Shown here in pieces: positions 25,472 to 32,534 of a stretch of 34,176 nt of DNA (positions are counted from its first letter, which is position 1; each line of letters opens with the position of its first letter). The DNA comes from Candidatus Gastranaerophilales bacterium (GTDB taxonomy: Bacteria; Bacillota; Clostridia; Lachnospirales; Lachnospiraceae). A model generated the notes under the pieces. The model was not told the DNA's origin. It saw only the letters and a program-made list of their open reading frames with translations, and made no database searches. Location: NCBI GenBank assembly GCA_023663225.1, contig JAMPHU010000030.1, forward strand, positions 1 through 34,176, written 5' to 3'. The translations under genes and the position numbers were made by a program.

Positions 25472-26941
25472 CTATTCCTGTTCATAATCTGCCGTAAGGA
25501 CCGGCTCGCCATGCCGCAAATACACTCTGGGCAGACGCTTCCCCAAGTCGCAGACAAGCTCATAATGAAAGCGTCCCGACAACTCGCCCAACCATTCGAC
25601 GTCAATCCGCTCTCCTCCGTCTGCTCCGATTAACGTCACCAGATCCCCCTCCGCCGCATCCGGTATATCCGTCACATCCACCATAAACTGATCCATGCAC
25701 ACTCTGCCAAGGATCGCCGCTTTCTTTCCTCTGATCAACACAGATCCCTTGCCGGACAATCCTCTGGGATAGCCGTCCCCATACCCCAACGGGATGGTGG
25801 CCACACGCATGGCGCGCTCTGCCGTAAACGTCCCCCCGTAACTGACGCTCTGGCCTGCGTGAATAGTCTTTATGTATACAACATGACTGTACAGGGAAAG
25901 CGCCGCCGCAAGCGACACCGAACCCTTGCTCACCTCCGCGGATGGATACAGGCCATAGAGAGCGATCCCCGCTCTGGCCATGTTAAGTCCCATCTTTGGC
26001 AGTTCCATGATGGCGGCGCTGTTGGCGCAATGCCGCATGGGAATGGAAACGCCAAATGTCTTCTCTATGCGCTCCACAAAACGCTGAAAAATCGCAAACT
26101 GCCTTTTGGCCGCACCCTTGTCAGTCTCATCCGCCCTGGCAAAATGAGTAAAGATTCCCTCGACTTCGATTGCGTTCTCCCGCAGAAGCCGCCCCACAAA
26201 CGACAATCCCTCCTCGTCCGGCGAAATGCCAATTCTGCTCATGCCGGTGTCCACCTTCACATGGACTTTCGCACACTTTCCGACTGCTCCGGCGGCTCTT
26301 GCAAGCGCCTCTATCGTGTCTGTACGAAATACCGTCAAACGAACCTCCTCCCTCACCAACTGCTCATAGCTGTAAGGAAAGGTGTAACCCAAAATAAGGA
26401 TCGGCTTTTCGATCTTCGCCATTCTGAGGATATGCGCCTCTTCGGCCGTAGCCACCGCAAAACCGTATACAAAATCAAGCGGCTCCAGGACGCGGGCGAT
26501 CGGCACGCTCCCATGCCCATAGCCGTCCGCCTTGACCACAGCCATCAAACGTGTGTCCTTCGGAAGATTTGCTTTCAAATGCCTCATATTCGAGACGATC
26601 TTATCCAGATCGACCTCCACATAACCCCGCATATATGTGCGCAGCTTTTCCTGACACTCTTTTTTTCCGCTCTCCTGTATCCTTTCCTGAACCGTCTCTT
26701 TCATCTGTCCACTTCCTTTACCTGTCCGCGTTCCTTTATCCATCCGCGTTCCTTCATCCATCCGCGTTCCTTTATCCATCCGCGTTCCTTCATCCATCCG
26801 CGTTCCTTCATCCATCCGCGTTCCTTCATCCATCCGCGTTCCTTTATCCATCCGCGTTCCTTCATTTGTCCGCGTTCCTTCATCTGTCCGTGTTCCTTCA
26901 TCTGTCCGCGTTTCTTCATCTGTCCGCGTTCCTTTATCCAT
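25472..26941 (-). CDS. alr: Alanine racemase with repetitive N-terminal extension
   Basis: The catalytic part is a normal alanine racemase: YVEVDLDKIVSNMRHLK, the PLP lysine in LMAVVKADGYGHG, the tyrosine in GQSVSYGGTF and CMDQFMVDVTDIP. It makes D-alanine for peptidoglycan. The family has about 370-390 residues, but this frame stays open upstream through an 18-bp tandem array that would encode about 80 extra residues of MDEGTR-type hexapeptides. ATG 26941 overlaps the nnr stop by 8 nt and has AGGA 7 nt upstream, favouring coupled initiation there (489 residues). ATG 26704 just after the array also has AGGA upstream and gives 410 residues, nearer the family length. The true start is undecided. 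Confidence 0.9.
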   Translation of the reverse strand: MDKGTRTDEETRTDEGTRTDEGTRTNEGTRMDKGTRMDEGTRMDEGTRMDEGTRMDKGTRMDEGTRMDKGTRTGKGSGQMKETVQERIQESGKKECQEKLRTYMRGYVEVDLDKIVSNMRHLKANLPKDTRLMAVVKADGYGHGSVPIARVLEPLDFVYGFAVATAEEAHILRMAKIEKPILILGYTFPYSYEQLVREEVRLTVFRTDTIEALARAAGAVGKCAKVHVKVDTGMSRIGISPDEEGLSFVGRLLRENAIEVEGIFTHFARADETDKGAAKRQFAIFQRFVERIEKTFGVSIPMRHCANSAAIMELPKMGLNMARAGIALYGLYPSAEVSKGSVSLAAALSLYSHVVYIKTIHAGQSVSYGGTFTAERAMRVATIPLGYGDGYPRGLSGKGSVLIRGKKAAILGRVCMDQFMVDVTDIPDAAEGDLVTLIGADGGERIDVEWLGELSGRFHYELVCDLGKRLPRVYLRHGEPVLTADYEQE

Positions 26942-26950
26942 CCGCGTTCC
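26717..26950 (-). repeat. 13-copy 18-bp minisatellite at the nnr/alr junction
   Basis: Thirteen exact-length 18-bp units on the plus strand of the type TTCATCCATCCGCGTTCC, with variants TTTATC, TTCATCTGT and TTTACCTGT; a degenerate fourteenth lies at 26699-26716. The unit includes the last codons and stop of nnr (26934) and the start region of alr. On the coding strand many units contain AGGAA followed by an ATG. The length is a multiple of 3, so unit gain or loss keeps alr in frame. Confidence 0.97.
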
Positions 26951-28448
26951 TACAAATCTGTGCCGCGGCCTCCACGATATCCTGCGCCATACAGCCGTAC
27001 TCCCCCTTCTCACAGGAGGCCGCTTCCCCCGCACAGGCATGGAAATATACGCCCACAGACGCCGCCGCAAAAGCCTCCATTCCCTGCGCCGCCAATCCGC
27101 AGATCAATCCCGCCAGCACATCGCCGCTTCCGGCTGTGGCCATACCGCTGTTGCCCCGTATATTGACACAAAACGGCCCCTGTTCTGCACAGACGATCGT
27201 TCTGGCATCCTTGGCCACCACCACGCTATGCAGCGCCTCCGCCAGCTTTTTGCCATGGCGGGCAAGGTCTTTTTTCAATTCCGGCACAGCCACCTTCGTC
27301 AAGCGGGACAATTCCCCCACATGGGGCGTGAGAATCACGCTCCGGCCGCCAGCTCCCTGCGCCGCAAGCGTTTCCTTTAACGCCGTATCCTCCGCCAGCA
27401 GATTCAACGCATCCGCATCCAGCAAAAGAGGCTTGTCGGTGTGCCGTATCACCTGCGCAAGCGCCTCTTTGGCGGCAGCGCCCTTTCCCAGACCCGGGCC
27501 GATTCCGATCATGTCAGCCCAATGCGCGCCCGCCTCCCAGTCCTCCCAGACGCCCAAAAGAGCCTCCGGCACGGCGCACTGTAAAATCTCTCTGTTTTCT
27601 CTGGGGGTCAGTACCCTGACCATGCCCGCTCCGGCCCGATAAGCCGCTCTCGCGCTCAAGATCGCCGCGCCCGCCATATTATAGTCTCCCGCGATCAAAA
27701 GCACCTTGCCAAACGTACCCTTGTTGCCGGACGGGTTCCGCTTTGGCAGCAGCGCGGACGGCTCTTCGTCATAATAAAACATTTCCGGCTGCCTTCCATA
27801 AAACCCCGCCTCCGTGATGCCCACATCCGCGCGCACAAGCTCGCCCGCATACTCACAACCCGGATACAACACAAGGCCCCTCTTGGCAAAACCAAAAGTC
27901 ACCGTCACATCCGCCCGAAACGCACACCCCAACACTTCTCCCGTGTCGGAGTGAACGCCGCTCGGCACATCCAGCGCCAACTTAAACCCTGCAAGCTCGT
28001 TGCAGACCGCAACCATGCGGGCATAGTCTCCCGTCACCTCTCTGGACAATCCCACGCCAAAAATCGCATCCACAATAATAGTATATTCGCCTCTTTGCGG
28101 TTTGCCCACAATCTCCGCCGGATAATGGGTTAAAATCTGCATCTGCTCCTTCCACTGCGCCGAGACGCCCGTCTGGCTCTCCGGCGGGACCGCGCTCCAC
28201 ACTTCCACATCATAACCCGACTCCGCCAAAAGCCTCGCCAGCGCCAGGCCGTCCCCGCCGTTATTCCCTGTCCCCACCGCGATCAGAACATGCCTGTCGC
28301 GCGCAGACAATCCGCCGAATCTCTTCTGAATCATGTCAAACGCCGCGAGGGCCGCCCGCTCCATCAAGACCATCCCGGGGATCCCCGTGCGCGCAATGGT
28401 GTTGGCATCATATGTTTTCATCTCATCAGCCGTCACAAGATATTTCAT
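26934..28448 (-). CDS. nnr: Bifunctional NAD(P)H-hydrate epimerase / ADP-dependent dehydratase
   Basis: The protein has 504 residues in two domains. The N-terminal YjeF_N epimerase has VLIAVGTGNNGGDGLALARL and MVLMERAA, and the C-terminal ribokinase-like dehydratase has GPGLGKG, LDADALNLLAE and NSGMATAGSGDVLAGLICGL. It repairs NAD(P)H damaged by hydration. The ATG follows GAGGGGG. Its last codons form the first unit of the minisatellite, and alr starts inside its stop region. The stop codon of a 47-codon candidate gene is 1 nt upstream of its start. Confidence 0.95.
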   Translation of the reverse strand: MKYLVTADEMKTYDANTIARTGIPGMVLMERAALAAFDMIQKRFGGLSARDRHVLIAVGTGNNGGDGLALARLLAESGYDVEVWSAVPPESQTGVSAQWKEQMQILTHYPAEIVGKPQRGEYTIIVDAIFGVGLSREVTGDYARMVAVCNELAGFKLALDVPSGVHSDTGEVLGCAFRADVTVTFGFAKRGLVLYPGCEYAGELVRADVGITEAGFYGRQPEMFYYDEEPSALLPKRNPSGNKGTFGKVLLIAGDYNMAGAAILSARAAYRAGAGMVRVLTPRENREILQCAVPEALLGVWEDWEAGAHWADMIGIGPGLGKGAAAKEALAQVIRHTDKPLLLDADALNLLAEDTALKETLAAQGAGGRSVILTPHVGELSRLTKVAVPELKKDLARHGKKLAEALHSVVVAKDARTIVCAEQGPFCVNIRGNSGMATAGSGDVLAGLICGLAAQGMEAFAAASVGVYFHACAGEAASCEKGEYGCMAQDIVEAAAQICRNADG

Positions 28449-28449
28449 T

Positions 28450-28593
28450 CTACCCCCTCATTTCTGAGCGACTTGTCGCGAAGAGGCGACGAGAAATTCG
28501 CGTAGGCGATTTCTCGTCTGCCATCAAGGCTATTTGTTTTCGCTCAGAAACAAATAGCCGATTGAAAAATAAGCTATCAAGCTTATTTTTCAA
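28450..28593 (-). CDS. Candidate 47-residue small protein upstream of nnr
   Basis: A TTG start at 28593 has GGAGGGGAGA immediately upstream. The frame runs 47 codons to TAG, followed by a single base and then the nnr ATG. The peptide starts MKNKLDSLFFNRLFVSERKQ, is basic, and ends SRSEMRG; I do not recognise a family. The nnr ribosome site GAGGGGG lies in its last codons, so translation would be coupled. The same DNA is made of four stacked perfect or near-perfect hairpins, so it may instead be a repeat element that happens to be open. Protein function, if any, is unknown. Confidence 0.45.
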   Translation of the reverse strand: MKNKLDSLFFNRLFVSERKQIALMADEKSPTRISRRLFATSRSEMRG

Positions 28594-28595
28594 TC
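28461..28595. repeat. Stacked and nested palindromes upstream of nnr
   Basis: Arms are GTCGC/GCGAC (28475-28490), GACGAGAAAT...ATTTCTCGTC (28488-28518), GGCTATTTGTTT/AAACAAATAGCC (28528-28539 and 28548-28559) and GATTGAAAAATAAGCT with its 16-nt perfect complement (28560-28575 and 28580-28595). In addition TTTCTGAGCGA (28461-28471) pairs at long range with TCGCTCAGAAA (28540-28550). Either strand could fold into an elaborate structure in the nnr leader. Confidence 0.85.
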
Positions 28596-28616
28596 TCCCC
28601 TCCATTCCTGCAACTT

Positions 28617-28645
28617 ATTTTACCAAAATCCGCAGATTTTTTCCA
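28617..28645 (-). promoter_or_regulatory. Candidate promoter for the small ORF-nnr-alr transcript
   Basis: On the minus strand TGGAAA (28645-28640) is followed after 17 nt by TAAAAT (28622-28617), about 24 nt before the TTG start of the small gene. The match is moderate. Confidence 0.4.
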
Positions 28646-28655
28646 CATAAAAAGT

Positions 28656-28720
28656 GGCCGGAAGCATCTGGCACAAACCCGATGCCCCGGCCGCAGGCCG
28701 CGAGGTGTTTGACCCTCGCG
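28656..28720. repeat. Two GC-rich hairpins between the ABC remnant and nnr
   Basis: GGCCGG-AA-GCATC pairs with GATGC-C-CCGGCC (28656-28692), and CGCGAGG pairs with CCTCGCG (28699-28705 and 28714-28720). They lie just downstream of the ABC transporter remnant on the minus strand and could end its transcript, but no T-run is present. The rest of 28596-28739 holds only the candidate promoter. Confidence 0.6.
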
Positions 28721-28739
28721 AACAATGAGCCACCTGCGT

Positions 28740-28998
28740 TCATTTTATCTGCCAATTCTCTGCCTCTTCACGGATTCTTACGAACTCGCGATAAGTGCCT
28801 TCCTGCCCTAAAAGCTGCTTATGTGTACCTCTCTGCGCCACGCTGCCGCCGTCAATGACCAGGATCTGGTCTGCATTTTCAATCGTGGCATCTTGCGGCC
28901 TTTGCCGCTGCTATGACTTCTTCCTCTGTGGCATCCGGCCTTCCGAAACGGATACTGTTCCGGATCGTGTTGTGGAACAGATATACATTCTGGAATCT
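28740..28998 (-). pseudogene. Internally deleted ABC exporter remnant
   Basis: One minus-strand frame reads [20 protein letters not shown] then [19 protein letters not shown], the Q-loop region of an MsbA/LmrA-type exporter ATPase. After a junction near 28890 a second frame reads [20 protein letters not shown] and ends EAENWQIK at TGA (28742-28740), the normal C-terminus of the same domain. The signature motif, Walker B and H-loop between them are gone, and the two parts are in different frames. The permease part is absent. This remnant lies back to back with the intact TetR-ABC operon. Confidence 0.8.
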
Positions 28999-29021
28999 AC
29001 TATTTCTATATGAAATACTTA

Positions 29022-29050
29022 TTGACATTTAAAGACGATTAAATTATAAT
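29022..29050 (+). promoter_or_regulatory. Consensus promoter of the tetR-ABC operon
   Basis: TTGACA (29022-29027) is followed after 17 nt by TATAAT (29045-29050), a full 12-of-12 sigma-A match, about 49 nt upstream of the tetR start. Confidence 0.9.
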
Positions 29051-29052
29051 TA

Positions 29053-29081
29053 AAAACGTATGATTTAAAACGATTGATTTA
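29053..29081 (+). promoter_or_regulatory. Direct repeats, candidate TetR operator
   Basis: AAAACGTATGATTTA (29053-29067) and AAAACGATTGATTTA (29067-29081) are 15-bp repeats with two mismatches and a period of 14. A related AAAGACGATTAAATTA overlaps the promoter spacer. They lie between the -10 and the tetR ribosome site, where an autorepressor would bind. Confidence 0.45.
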
Positions 29082-29098
29082 GAAAGGAAAGGTGAAGT

Positions 29099-29680
29099 AT
29101 GCCACCAAAAGCAAAGTTTTCACGAAAACAAATTGTAAACGCCGCAATAAATTTAGTTCGTGAGGACGGATTTGAAGCTCTAACTTCCAGAGCCTTGGGA
29201 ACGTATCTCGGAAGCTCGGCAAGACCGATTTTTACTGTATTTCAAAATATGGACGAAGTACAGCAAGCAGTGATTGAGTCTGCCAAAACTTTGTACAAAG
29301 AATATGTCAACAAAGGTTTAACATGGGAACATCCTTTTAAGGGCGTAGGAATGCAATATATTCTCTTTTCAGTGAATGAACCAAGGTTTTTTCAGCTTCT
29401 CTTTATGACAGAACAGCTAGGAACGCCTAATTTATCTAGGGTACTTCCCTTGATAGAGGAAAGTTATAATGAAATTCTTTTGTCTATTCAAAAAGATTAC
29501 GGATTAAACGAGTGTTTAGCGAAAAAACTCTATTATCACCTTTGGATATATACACATGGCATTGCAACGCTTTGTGCCACCAAAATGTGTCGCTTCACCA
29601 GTGAAGAAATCAGCAATATGATTACAGAGGTATGTACGAGTATTTTGAAAAACCTAAAGGAGTGCCAAAATTATGATTGA
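29099..29680 (+). CDS. TetR/AcrR family regulator
   Basis: The protein has 193 residues. The N-terminal helix-turn-helix region (SRKQIVNAAINLVREDGFEA then LTSRALGTYLGSSARPIF) is typical of TetR proteins, followed by a helical ligand domain. AAAGGTGAAG precedes the ATG. It is the first gene of the operon and its end overlaps the ABC ATPase gene by 8 nt, so it probably controls that transporter in response to an unknown inducer. Confidence 0.93.
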   Translation: MPPKAKFSRKQIVNAAINLVREDGFEALTSRALGTYLGSSARPIFTVFQNMDEVQQAVIESAKTLYKEYVNKGLTWEHPFKGVGMQYILFSVNEPRFFQLLFMTEQLGTPNLSRVLPLIEESYNEILLSIQKDYGLNECLAKKLYYHLWIYTHGIATLCATKMCRFTSEEISNMITEVCTSILKNLKECQNYD

Positions 29681-30365
29681 AGTGAAAGACATTATAAAGT
29701 CATACGGAAGCAAAGAGAATTGTTTTGAGGTATTAAAGGGTATCAGCCTTGAAATTAAGGATGAGGATTTTGTAGTGATTCTCGGTGCATCCGGCTCTGG
29801 AAAATCTACTTTTTTGAATGTGATTTCGGGTCTTGAACGCCCCGACAGTGGTAAGATATTTTATGATACAATGGATATTTCATCGCTTTCCGACAATGAA
29901 TTGACTGCATTTCGCAAAAAAAATATAGGTTTCATTTTTCAGCAGTATTATTTGCTGCCCAATATGGATGTTGATAAAAATGTGAAAATGGGTGCGGATT
30001 TAGTGGGCAACAAAGAGTATCAATCTGCTATCAAGGCAGTTGGACTTGGAGAAAAATTACATAAATACCCGTGTGAGCTTTCGGGCGGCGAACAGCAAAG
30101 AGTTTCCGTTGCAAGAGCATTAGCCAAAAAGCCAAAAGTATTATTTCTTGATGAGCCTACAGGCGCATTAGATGAGCAGACGGGCAGACAGGTATTGGAC
30201 TATATCTGCAAATTAAGGAACATTTATAGCTTTACGATTGTAATGGTTACGCACAACTTAAATATTGCAGAAATGGCTAAAACAGTTATTAAAATGAACA
30301 GCGGGAAAGTATCAGATATCTATACAAACGAAACGCAAAAGACTGCTTATGAGATTGGATGGTGA
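29673..30365 (+). CDS. ABC transporter ATPase, MacB/LolD type
   Basis: The protein has 230 residues. Walker A is GASGSGKST (about residue 38), the Q-loop region reads FIFQQYYLLPNM, the signature is LSGGEQQR, and Walker B is VLFLDEPTGALDEQ. This is the ATPase of FtsX-type (type VII) transporters that drive export of peptides or lipoproteins, or drive antibiotic resistance, from the membrane face. It overlaps tetR by 8 nt and is followed 4 nt later by the permease start. Confidence 0.96.
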   Translation: MIEVKDIIKSYGSKENCFEVLKGISLEIKDEDFVVILGASGSGKSTFLNVISGLERPDSGKIFYDTMDISSLSDNELTAFRKKNIGFIFQQYYLLPNMDVDKNVKMGADLVGNKEYQSAIKAVGLGEKLHKYPCELSGGEQQRVSVARALAKKPKVLFLDEPTGALDEQTGRQVLDYICKLRNIYSFTIVMVTHNLNIAEMAKTVIKMNSGKVSDIYTNETQKTAYEIGW

Positions 30366-30369
30366 TGAT

Positions 30370-31518
30370 ATGTTGATTGGGATAAAGAATGTTTCAAAAC
30401 TCATTGGTATTTCTATCATCGCCTGTTGTGCCGTGCTTGTATGCACAATGTTTTTGAACTTTTATTTTGATGTTCAGCGCATTGAGAGTGAAATCACATC
30501 AGAACTGTCTATGTTTTTTTATAACGCTCAGCTATCTACGGCAAAGGTGGTATGCCTTGTAAGCGGGGGTTGTTTGTTGATTACTTCGGTCATTATGCTG
30601 ATATTTTACATCAAGCATTATGTTGATGCCCATAAAAAGGAACTTGGTATCTTAAAGGCTTTGGGATATTCAAATCTAAAGATTGCAAAAAGTTTTTGGG
30701 TATTTGGAATGAGCGCATTTATTGGAACAGTGATTGGTTTTGGCGGAGCGTTTCTGATGATGCCCAAATTTTATGCCCTGCAAAATGAAGATAAAATGCT
30801 TCCAGAGATTACCATTCATTTCCACCCAACCATTTTTCTTTATTTTGTGATATTGCCTACAGCCGGCTTTTCTCTGCTTGCGATTGGTTATGCTTGGTGT
30901 AAACTAAAGAAACCTGTATTATCGCTTCTGAAAAATGATTTTCAGACCTTGTTAAATACAAAGAAACATACGGAGGATAAATTCCGTGAATGTTCTTTCT
31001 TGGATGACTTGAAAAGAAACACTTTAAAAAACAAACAAGTGCTTACTTTTTTTATCATCTTTGCTTCCTTCTGCTTTTCTGCAATGACGCAAATGTCTTT
31101 CAGCATGAAAGACCTGTCGAGCAAAATGATGGGAGCAATGATACTGATGATTGGTCTTGTTTTAGCATTTACTACTCTGTTCATTGCTGTCACGACAGTT
31201 ATCAATGGAAACACACAAACAATTGCTGTTATGAGAGCTTTTGGTTATTCGCAAAAAGAATGCTGCAAGGCAATTCTTGGCGGATACAGACCGATATCCT
31301 ATATCGGTTTTGTCACTGGAACAGTATATCAGTACGCATTGCTCCGGATTATGGTAGACATTGTGTTTAAAGATGTTGAGGGCGTTCCCGCTTATGAGTT
31401 TGATTTACCTGTCATGCTCATTTCACTTGTCGTCTTTATTGCAGCTTATGAAGTTCTTATGTTTGCATATTCCGAAAAAATAAAGACGATTTCAATGAAA
31501 GAAATAATGCTTGAATAA
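30370..31518 (+). CDS. FtsX-like ABC transporter permease
   Basis: With ATG 30370 the protein has 382 residues. Hydrophobic segments lie near residues 10-30, 60-85, 110-135, 155-180, 220-240, 258-285 and 340-370. The FtsX-type strand KKELGILKALGYSNLKIAKS occurs once, and a second related stretch (TIAVMRAFGYSQKEC) occurs in the second half. This gives two half-domains in a compact protein, shorter than the 600-850 residue BceB-like permeases. ATG 30370 is preferred over an ATG 7 codons earlier, which overlaps the ATPase gene, because GGTGATG lies just before it. The substrate is unknown; a role in antimicrobial-peptide export or resistance is plausible from the family. Confidence 0.88.
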   Translation: MLIGIKNVSKLIGISIIACCAVLVCTMFLNFYFDVQRIESEITSELSMFFYNAQLSTAKVVCLVSGGCLLITSVIMLIFYIKHYVDAHKKELGILKALGYSNLKIAKSFWVFGMSAFIGTVIGFGGAFLMMPKFYALQNEDKMLPEITIHFHPTIFLYFVILPTAGFSLLAIGYAWCKLKKPVLSLLKNDFQTLLNTKKHTEDKFRECSFLDDLKRNTLKNKQVLTFFIIFASFCFSAMTQMSFSMKDLSSKMMGAMILMIGLVLAFTTLFIAVTTVINGNTQTIAVMRAFGYSQKECCKAILGGYRPISYIGFVTGTVYQYALLRIMVDIVFKDVEGVPAYEFDLPVMLISLVVFIAAYEVLMFAYSEKIKTISMKEIMLE

Positions 31519-31583
31519 TTGGACTTTTTTATCCGCATGATCCGGTTCAGTAAAGGCAACTTTAAAACTCTCCCAACTGCGCC

Positions 31584-31920
31584 CTATTTCTGGCACTTCT
31601 CACAATACACGCTGCTTCGCCCGCCGATAACGGTACGATACAGTAAATTCCCACAGCGGGGACAAGGTTCACCTGCATGACCGTACACCTGTAAAAACGG
31701 TGTGTTACGGTAATCCTGTCCCTTGCTTTCCAAATATTCTTCCGATGTAAGTGTATTCCTTTCAATAAAGTAGTTCAGCCGTTCCTGAATAACCGCCGCA
31801 AGACATTTCCATTCCTCTGCAGTCAGACCGTCAGCCGGACGAGCCGGATAAATTTTAGCGGCAAACAGTATCTCATCAGAATAGATATTGCCGATTCCGG
31901 CATGATTTTCGCCTCCTAAA
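31584..31920 (-). pseudogene. mutM: C-terminal fragment of formamidopyrimidine-DNA glycosylase
   Basis: The frame read leftward is GENHAGIGNIYSDEILFAAK and ends CPRCGNLLYRTVIGGRSSVY then CEKCQK at TAG (31586-31584). That is the second half of the helix-two-turn-helix domain and the zinc finger of MutM/Fpg. The N-terminal catalytic half (PE-start) is absent, since the acetyltransferase remnant begins immediately upstream. About 112 residues of about 270 remain, so no glycosylase activity is expected. Confidence 0.85.
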
Positions 31921-32534
31921 CTATATTTTCCGAGATTAACTTACCATGATCATAATAAATGTCATCCTCCGGCCCGATTTCCCGCAAAACCCTGGCCGGC
32001 GTTCCAACAGCGAACACATTGGCGGGAATATCCCTTGTTACCACCGCTCCTGCGCCAATTACTGAATGATCTCCAATATGAACGCCGGGCAAAACCGTGA
32101 CATTGGAGGCCAGCCACACATTTTTCCGATGTAGACAGGTTTGTTGCAGCCGTACCCCTCTGCCCTCAACTTCGGAGAAAGCGGATGGGATGCCGCCACA
32201 ATTGTGACATTCGGGGCAAACATGGAACCGTCGCCAATGTAGATATGGGCATCATCCACCAATGTGCAGTTGAAATTGATGTATACATTTTTGCCCAGGT
32301 GGACGTGCCGCCGCCCCACATGGCATGATAGGGAGCCTGAATATAAGCGCCTTCGCCTGCCTCGGCAAAAATCTCATGTAAAATACGTGCTTTCTTTTCC
32401 TCTCCCTCCGGCGTGTACCCTGCGGTATTGTATTCTTCCATTTTTTGCAGGTATTCGTGATAATGTCCCTGTTCATCGGTCAGCTCCATCACCTTGTACA
32501 ATTTTCCGGAATTCATAATTTCTTCTGCTGTCAT
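31916..32534 (-). pseudogene. maa: Maltose/galactoside O-acetyltransferase with two frameshifts
   Basis: Three overlapping frames together give a complete hexapeptide-repeat acetyltransferase. The first is MTAEEIMNSGKLYKVMELTD through YHAMWGG. The second is RHVHLGKNVYINFNCTLVDD through KPVYIGK. The third is NVWLASNVTVLPGVHIGD to the end at 31916. The two junctions, near 32318 (GGCGGCGGC) and near 32127 (a run of five A where six would restore GKNVW), each need one added base. The enzyme class acetylates sugars with acetyl-CoA. It starts with an ATGA overlap on the radical SAM gene. Confidence 0.85.

Noticed and set aside
26717-26950. CRISPR array
   Set aside because: Units are contiguous 18-bp tandem repeats without spacers and lie in coding sequence; no cas genes are present.
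25859-27166. Long rightward reading frame with PRSFIH repeats
   Set aside because: It is the antisense shadow of alr and the minisatellite; the open frame is a by-product of the 18-bp period, and the minus strand encodes clear alr and nnr proteins.
31562-31765. 67-codon leftward ORF in the mutM region
   Set aside because: It is in a different frame from the MutM zinc-finger reading and has no coding resemblance.
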